Of a DNA stretch of 25,180 bases, positions 21,927 through 25,180 are shown piece by piece. Origin of the DNA: CAYLMG01 sp964464635 (lineage in GTDB: Bacteria > Planctomycetota > Phycisphaerae > Sedimentisphaerales > Anaerobacaceae). A program made the translations under genes and the position numbers. The DNA lies in NCBI GenBank assembly GCA_964464635.1, contig CAYXGT010000037.1:1-25180 (forward strand), read 5' to 3'. The first letter of the stretch is position 1. Each line of letters begins with the position of its first letter. The notes beneath the pieces were generated by a model, which saw only the letters and a program-made list of their open reading frames with translations, was not told where the DNA came from and made no database searches.

Positions 21927-22376
21927 ATGACATCATTCTCTCAGTGGATAAAATGGACGAAAAGAAATGATCTCCTGCAACTTCAATATCCGGGGGTCTA
22001 TGCAATTGCCCTGTCAGAAAAAGATATTTCTGGGACACCCTTTTCATGGTGTTCCGAAATAATCTATATCGGTATGACAAACGCTAAAGGTGGTCTGAAG
22101 TCACGTCTTGGTCAATTTGAAAACACGATCATTGGCAAAGAGGGACACGGTGGCGCCTGCCGTGTCCGCTTCAAACATCAAGACTATAGCAAACTTGTTT
22201 CAACTCTTTATGTTTCTGTCTGTCCTCGCAAATGCAACGTCCAATCGAATGCCCCAATGGATCTTCGCATCATGGGAGATGTTGTTAAGTTTGAATACGA
22301 GTGTTTTGCTGTCTTCGTGGAACACTTTGGTAAGTTGCCAGAGTTCAATGACAAGAAGCTATCACCCAAGAAATAG
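21927..22376 (+). CDS. Cassette gene 3: GIY-YIG-like nuclease domain protein
   Basis: A 149-residue soluble protein. The long frame from 21876 begins inside the attC-like arm, so I prefer the ATG pair at 21924/21927, where AAAGGA (21917-21922) lies just upstream. The GIY-YIG signature is visible as GVY (23-25) and YIG (47-49), followed by LKSRLGQF with the conserved Arg60, a Glu in FEYECFAVFVEHFG (123-125) and PEFN near the end (Asn141), the standard order of the fold's catalytic residues. GIY-YIG domains nick or cut DNA in repair, homing and restriction. The stop is 4 bp before attC site 4. A nuclease role is likely from the motifs; substrate and biological role are unknown. Confidence 0.75.
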   Translation: MTSFSQWIKWTKRNDLLQLQYPGVYAIALSEKDISGTPFSWCSEIIYIGMTNAKGGLKSRLGQFENTIIGKEGHGGACRVRFKHQDYSKLVSTLYVSVCPRKCNVQSNAPMDLRIMGDVVKFEYECFAVFVEHFGKLPEFNDKKLSPKK

Positions 22377-22380
22377 GAAC

Positions 22381-22460
22381 CGCCAACAATTGAATGGACA
22401 AGTATTTTTCAAAGCCGCGATTCGCTTGCTTTGGAAAAACTATTATTCAGAACGTTAGTC
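22381..22460 (+). other. attC-like recombination site 4
   Basis: An 80-bp imperfect palindrome with R'' CGCCAAC (22381-22387) and R' GTTAGTC (22454-22460). The arms pair as TTTTT-CAAAGC (22405-22415) with GCTTTG-G-AAAAA (22428-22439), leaving G22434 extrahelical, plus TGAAT / ATTCA nearer the ends. It starts 4 bp after the stop of cassette gene 3. The R'' context ACCGCCAAC parallels ACCGCTAAC of site 2. Confidence 0.68.
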
Positions 22461-22606
22461 CCTCTCTTTTTTCCGGTGAAATAGCAATAAGAATCCATCG
22501 ATGAACCTGCAGGCGAGCACTTCACGGGCTTAAAACGCCGTTTTTAAGTCAAAAACAGCTATTTATATATTTACAACAAGGCACTATAAGCCTACATCGT
22601 GGCAAA

Positions 22607-22723
22607 GTAAGCGTGACTTGAGCCAGATGAAGCGTAATGTATGGTAGGTGAAGTGTTATCTGCGAAAGATGAAGCGTGATATGCGACGGATGAAGCGTTA
22701 TCTGTCACAGATGAAGGGCACTG
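22607..22723 (+). repeat. 21-bp tandem repeat (minisatellite)
   Basis: Five diverged 21-bp units (22607-22627, 22628-22648, 22649-22669, 22670-22690, 22691-22711) and a partial sixth. The approximate consensus is TGAAGCGTTATCTGCGACAG plus A. There are no unique spacers, so it is not a CRISPR. Confidence 0.8.
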
Positions 22724-22890
22724 GGCGGTTCGGAGAACAGGCGTGAGAATATGAAAAGTCAAGTAACCAGAAGGGACGAATCCGCCATAGGCGGACAAGT
22801 CTGCGGTTAAAAAAGTCGTTAATATTTCATTTTGTCAAAGGTGCTTAAAAATTAAAGCAGCAGATTTTGCATTTGAATGGCAAAGGCGTG

Positions 22891-22959
22891 AAATTTCTCA
22901 GCGTTCTTTGCGCACTTTGCGGTGAAATAATCAGTACAATCAGCGAAATCAGCGATTAG
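22891..22959. repeat. Dispersed 'CTCTGCG' and CAGCGATT repeats, copy C
   Basis: TTTCTCAGCGTTCTTTGCGC then ACTTTGCGGTGAAAT (22893-22927) matches copies A and B; TCAGTACAATCAGCGAAATC then AGCGATTAG (22931-22959) is a relative of the AACCGCGGATT family on the other strand. Confidence 0.65.
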
Positions 22960-22992
22960 TTCTTTTTGATTTACCAGATATGAGCTACTAAC

Positions 22993-24021
22993 TTACGGTG
23001 CGAGAAATGCGTCTGCTTCACAGGAGGGAGTTTCACAGCCGCTATAGGAAAGGATATTTTGAAGTGTAAAGATATCGTCCTTTTCTACCCCGATGAAACG
23101 GGTCTTTACAAATTCGACATGGCCATCACAAAACAGAATATTCTGGCCGCGACGGCGATGATTGTTGCTGTTAAGATTTTCAAGTTCTTTATCAACCTGA
23201 ATTGCAAACTGCTCAAGGTCTTCGGGCAGGTTTTCGAATAGCGGATTCATATCGGAAAGCATAGGCTTGCTGCTCTGGTTGGTCTGGGCCGGCGTTTTAT
23301 GGCATCTGATCCTGAAGCTGTAGCTTATATGGTTTCTTGATGGAAAATCGTAATATTGCTCGACCTTTGTCGTTTCGTAAACTACCTTTTTTGATTGTTT
23401 GCTACCCGGGCATACGAAGTCAGCAGGCTTCTCGATATAGCCGCCTTTTACAAGGAGCCAAATATGCCGCGTATTTGACTGGTATTCCGGGCTTTTGGGA
23501 TTCGAGCCGACCTTCCACCACGGTGCACCGTCTATGGCAGCTACCAAAGGCATTTGGCCATCGTTATCGTTCTGGTAGCTCATCATTGCCTGGCCTATGC
23601 GGTACAACTGAGACTGGCAGTTGGCCTTATTGCGGGCGTATTGAAGGGGTGAAAAATAGATGCCGGCAACCAGTACGATTACAGCCGCTGTTGACAGTAC
23701 GCGGGCAAAGTTTCGCCAGAAGGTTCTCGGCTGTGCTGCTTTACGTGCCTGTTCTTCGGCTATAAGCTGTTCCAGCCGGAGCTGGCTCGAGCGGGCAGTG
23801 TCTTTTAGCCTTGAAATCGTGATTTCTTCTAATTCTTCCGGACAGATTTCTTCCTGAAGGGTATTGAGGGGTGAAATTGCAGTCTTGATTTGTTCAACAA
23901 GCTCAGCGGCCTGCGGATTTGAAAAAACCAATTGTTGGGCTTCTGCGGCCTCCTGTTTTGTGCTGATGCCTATGCAATAGTCAAATAGCTGTTGTTTTTG
24001 CTCAATTGTCAATTCTGTCAT
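22993..24021 (-). CDS. Membrane-anchored anti-sigma-like protein with DUF1559-type pseudopilin C terminus
   Basis: A 342-residue protein translated from an ATGA overlap with the sigma gene. Residues 1-105 are acidic, helical and cytoplasmic, resembling the N-terminal part of anti-sigma factors in position and layout, though no zinc-binding HxxxCxxC motif is present. One membrane helix spans about 108-124. The exported part begins NKANCQSQLYRIGQAMMSYQNDNDGQMPL (131-159), the DUF1559 / type II pseudopilin pattern, and closes with NHRRRGQNILFCDGHVEF, a variant of the H-X9-DG signature with one extra residue (H-X10-DG). So an anti-sigma-like cytoplasmic part appears fused to an extracellular pseudopilin-like sensor. 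The anti-sigma role is inferred from coupling and topology. Confidence 0.75.
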   Translation of the reverse strand: MTELTIEQKQQLFDYCIGISTKQEAAEAQQLVFSNPQAAELVEQIKTAISPLNTLQEEICPEELEEITISRLKDTARSSQLRLEQLIAEEQARKAAQPRTFWRNFARVLSTAAVIVLVAGIYFSPLQYARNKANCQSQLYRIGQAMMSYQNDNDGQMPLVAAIDGAPWWKVGSNPKSPEYQSNTRHIWLLVKGGYIEKPADFVCPGSKQSKKVVYETTKVEQYYDFPSRNHISYSFRIRCHKTPAQTNQSSKPMLSDMNPLFENLPEDLEQFAIQVDKELENLNSNNHRRRGQNILFCDGHVEFVKTRFIGVEKDDIFTLQNILSYSGCETPSCEADAFLAP

Positions 24022-24629
24022 TTGGTCTTCGTACTCCCGATTGATGCCTTCCAGTCTTTAGTAAAACGGTGAACTGCTGTATGGAGCCTGCTTTTAACAG
24101 TACCGATAGGTATACTAAGAATGGATGCCATTTGTTTGTATGAAAATTTATTAAAATAGGACAAAATCAGTATTTCTCGAAGGTTTTCCGGCATATTTGC
24201 TATAACCTGTCTAACCCTTGTTGCGGTTTCATTTCTTGCCATATGGTCATATGGAACTACCTTGTCCGAGGTAATCGAATTTAATACGTCGTCGAAAGAC
24301 ATTTGTTCACTGTCGGCTACGGTTCCTATTGTTAATGCAGTACTTCTCTGCTGCTTTCTGAGTGCGTCTTTTGCCTTATTAGCGGCTATTGTGAACAGCC
24401 AGGGCCTTAAAGGCCTTGAGGTATCGAAGTTTTCCCTGCTGGTAAAAATCTGCAAAAAAGTTTCCTGAAATATGTCTTCTATCAGGCTCTGGTCGTTCAA
24501 AAACCGCCTAAGGAATGCATAAAGACCGTTTTTGTAGCGTCTTATGATTGTACGAAAAGCGGCATCATCGCCGGCAGTGAACCGTGCGTAAAGGTCAGCA
24601 TCATTCTGATTGTTTATAACTGATTTCAT
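24018..24629 (-). CDS. ECF-type RNA polymerase sigma factor
   Basis: A 203-residue sigma70-family extracytoplasmic-function factor that directs polymerase to a stress or envelope regulon. Region 2 is seen at FRTIIRRYKNGLYAFLRRFLND, IEDIFQETFLQIF and RPLRPWLFTIAANKAKDALR (about 25-92); region 4 at MPENLREILILSYFNKFSYKQMASILSIPIGTVKSRLHTAVHRF (about 146-189), including the helix-turn-helix. A linker of about 50 residues separates them. Its stop overlaps the start of the anti-sigma-like gene by 4 bp. A TTGGTT - 16 nt - TATAAT promoter (24747-24720) lies about 90 nt upstream; there is no evident autoregulatory motif. Confidence 0.93.
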   Translation of the reverse strand: MKSVINNQNDADLYARFTAGDDAAFRTIIRRYKNGLYAFLRRFLNDQSLIEDIFQETFLQIFTSRENFDTSRPLRPWLFTIAANKAKDALRKQQRSTALTIGTVADSEQMSFDDVLNSITSDKVVPYDHMARNETATRVRQVIANMPENLREILILSYFNKFSYKQMASILSIPIGTVKSRLHTAVHRFTKDWKASIGSTKTK

Positions 24630-24719
24630 AAGCCAGCTTTATGAATCTTAAAATCAACGCTTCCTACTATATACATCGTCTAACAATAGCAAATAACAAT
24701 AAAATGGCCGATAAAAAGT

Positions 24720-24747
24720 ATTATAAATTATTTGTTGATAAAACCAA
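24720..24747 (-). promoter_or_regulatory. Candidate promoter of the ECF sigma operon
   Basis: On the minus strand TTGGTT (24747-24742), 16 nt, a perfect TATAAT (24725-24720). Confidence 0.45.
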
Positions 24748-25123
24748 AACTTTAATTTCGCCTGTTTAGAAATGTAAAATGCGAAGTGAAAATTTTTAAA
24801 AACCTGCCCTTATCTTTAGTTCAATAACAAGAGAAACCTCATTTTTGATAGCGCCAGAAGGGAGTAAATGAACACCTGGTTAGGCGGGACCTATAGCGCA
24901 GATTACCCAAGGCACAAGTTAAGCAGATTTTCAACACAAATGTTCTAAGTTACGAATAGAGGAAAATTATATATTAACTTCCATACCGCGTAATTATCAT
25001 AAGCCAATATTTTGTATTTAGTTATAAATGTCGATTTTCATTGCCTTACTTGAAATAACAACCATGACGACGGTTAATTTAAGCTCATTTATAAATGTAA
25101 ATAATTTTCTATGACTAAGAAAT

Positions 25124-25158
25124 AAAAAAAGGGCCTGTCTCTATAGTGAGACAGGCCC
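25124..25158 (-). terminator. Strong intrinsic terminator for a gene beyond the right edge
   Basis: Minus strand: GGGCCTGTCTC, 6-nt loop, GAGACAGGCCC, then seven T (25130-25124). The stem is 11 bp and perfect. The T-run orientation means it ends a minus-strand transcript entering from beyond base 25180. Confidence 0.88.
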
Positions 25159-25180
25159 AATATCTATGAACACTAACCGC

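Larger units (their letters stand above)
22461..22992. other. 532-bp non-coding spacer with minisatellite and dispersed repeats
   Basis: No credible gene. It holds a 21-bp tandem repeat (22607-22723), a TCCGCC-ATA-GGCGGA palindrome (22781-22795), a TCTGCGGTTAAAAA fragment (22800-22813), a 'CTCTGCG' family copy (22891-22928) and a CAGCGATTAG copy (22931-22959). The short minus-strand frame across the minisatellite has a 7-residue period only because of the repeat. Confidence 0.7.
24630..25180. other. 551-bp AT-rich region upstream of the sigma gene
   Basis: No gene recognised. It holds the candidate sigma-gene promoter (24720-24747) and the terminator at 25124-25158. The middle part (24760-25120) showed no clear repeat or RNA fold. 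Confidence 0.6.

Noticed and set aside
22607..22723. Possible CRISPR or iteron origin
   Set aside because: Units are contiguous, diverged and without spacers; no Rep protein or AT-rich unwinding region was recognised next to them.
22592..22798. 68-residue minus-strand frame with a 7-residue period
   Set aside because: Periodicity comes from the 21-bp minisatellite; no ribosome site and no known family.
24760..25120. tRNA or small RNA in the right-hand spacer
   Set aside because: No cloverleaf, TTCRA loop or other RNA signature was found by eye.

Overview
The window looks like a chromosomal piece from an uncultured Planctomycetota bacterium, most likely Phycisphaerae (Sedimentisphaerales-like). 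This placement is inference. It rests on Pro-Asn-Glu-Pro rich linkers in exported or membrane proteins, an ECF sigma factor coupled to an anti-sigma-like protein carrying a DUF1559-type 'DGHV' pseudopilin tail, a membrane-anchored GspE-like ATPase, and many short degenerate intergenic repeats of a kind common in such genomes. No rRNA or tRNA gene was seen to fix the taxonomy.

Layout. 1-2365 (+): type II fatty acid synthesis genes fabG (5' end cut by the window), acpP and fabF. 2550-3776 (+): a DUF547 lipoprotein with an in-frame 30-bp tandem repeat. 3903-5099 (+): metK behind a good sigma70-type promoter. 5100-9581: an AT-rich accessory stretch made of a 1.2-kb repeat-filled spacer, a small Cys-rich protein, a polytopic membrane protein and a minus-strand type II restriction-modification pair. 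9582-14067 (-): the classical thrS-infC-rpmI-rplT-pheS translation cluster. Its infC appears to start at a rare ATT codon, and pheT is not next to pheS. 14287-16673 (+): a GspE/PilB-like ATPase with N-terminal membrane helices, then a CvpA-like membrane protein. 16677-18482 (-): an exported HEAT-repeat protein. 18787-20581 (-): rsmD and a CCA/poly(A) nucleotidyltransferase, overlapping by 11 bp. 20736-22460 (+): an integron-like gene-cassette array without an integrase. 22461-22992: a repeat-rich spacer with a 21-bp minisatellite. 22993-24629 (-): ECF sigma factor and anti-sigma/pseudopilin-like protein, translationally coupled. 25124-25158: a strong minus-strand terminator for a gene beyond the window.

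The most interesting element is the cassette array at about 20.7-22.5 kb. Three small same-strand genes (a PD-(D/E)XK-like protein, a DUF6884 protein and a GIY-YIG-like protein) are separated by folded sites that look like integron attC sites. Three sites share an R''-like box CCGYYAAC and end in a GTT-beginning R'-like box. Two sites share a near-identical 3' arm of about 46 bp that puts a TATAAT hexamer just upstream of the next gene. I read this as a CALIN (attC cluster lacking an integrase) carrying nuclease-like, possibly defence-related cargo.

Both accessory segments (5.1-9.6 kb and 20.6-23.0 kb) are bracketed by the same families of short degenerate repeats, while the housekeeping blocks between them are largely free of such repeats.
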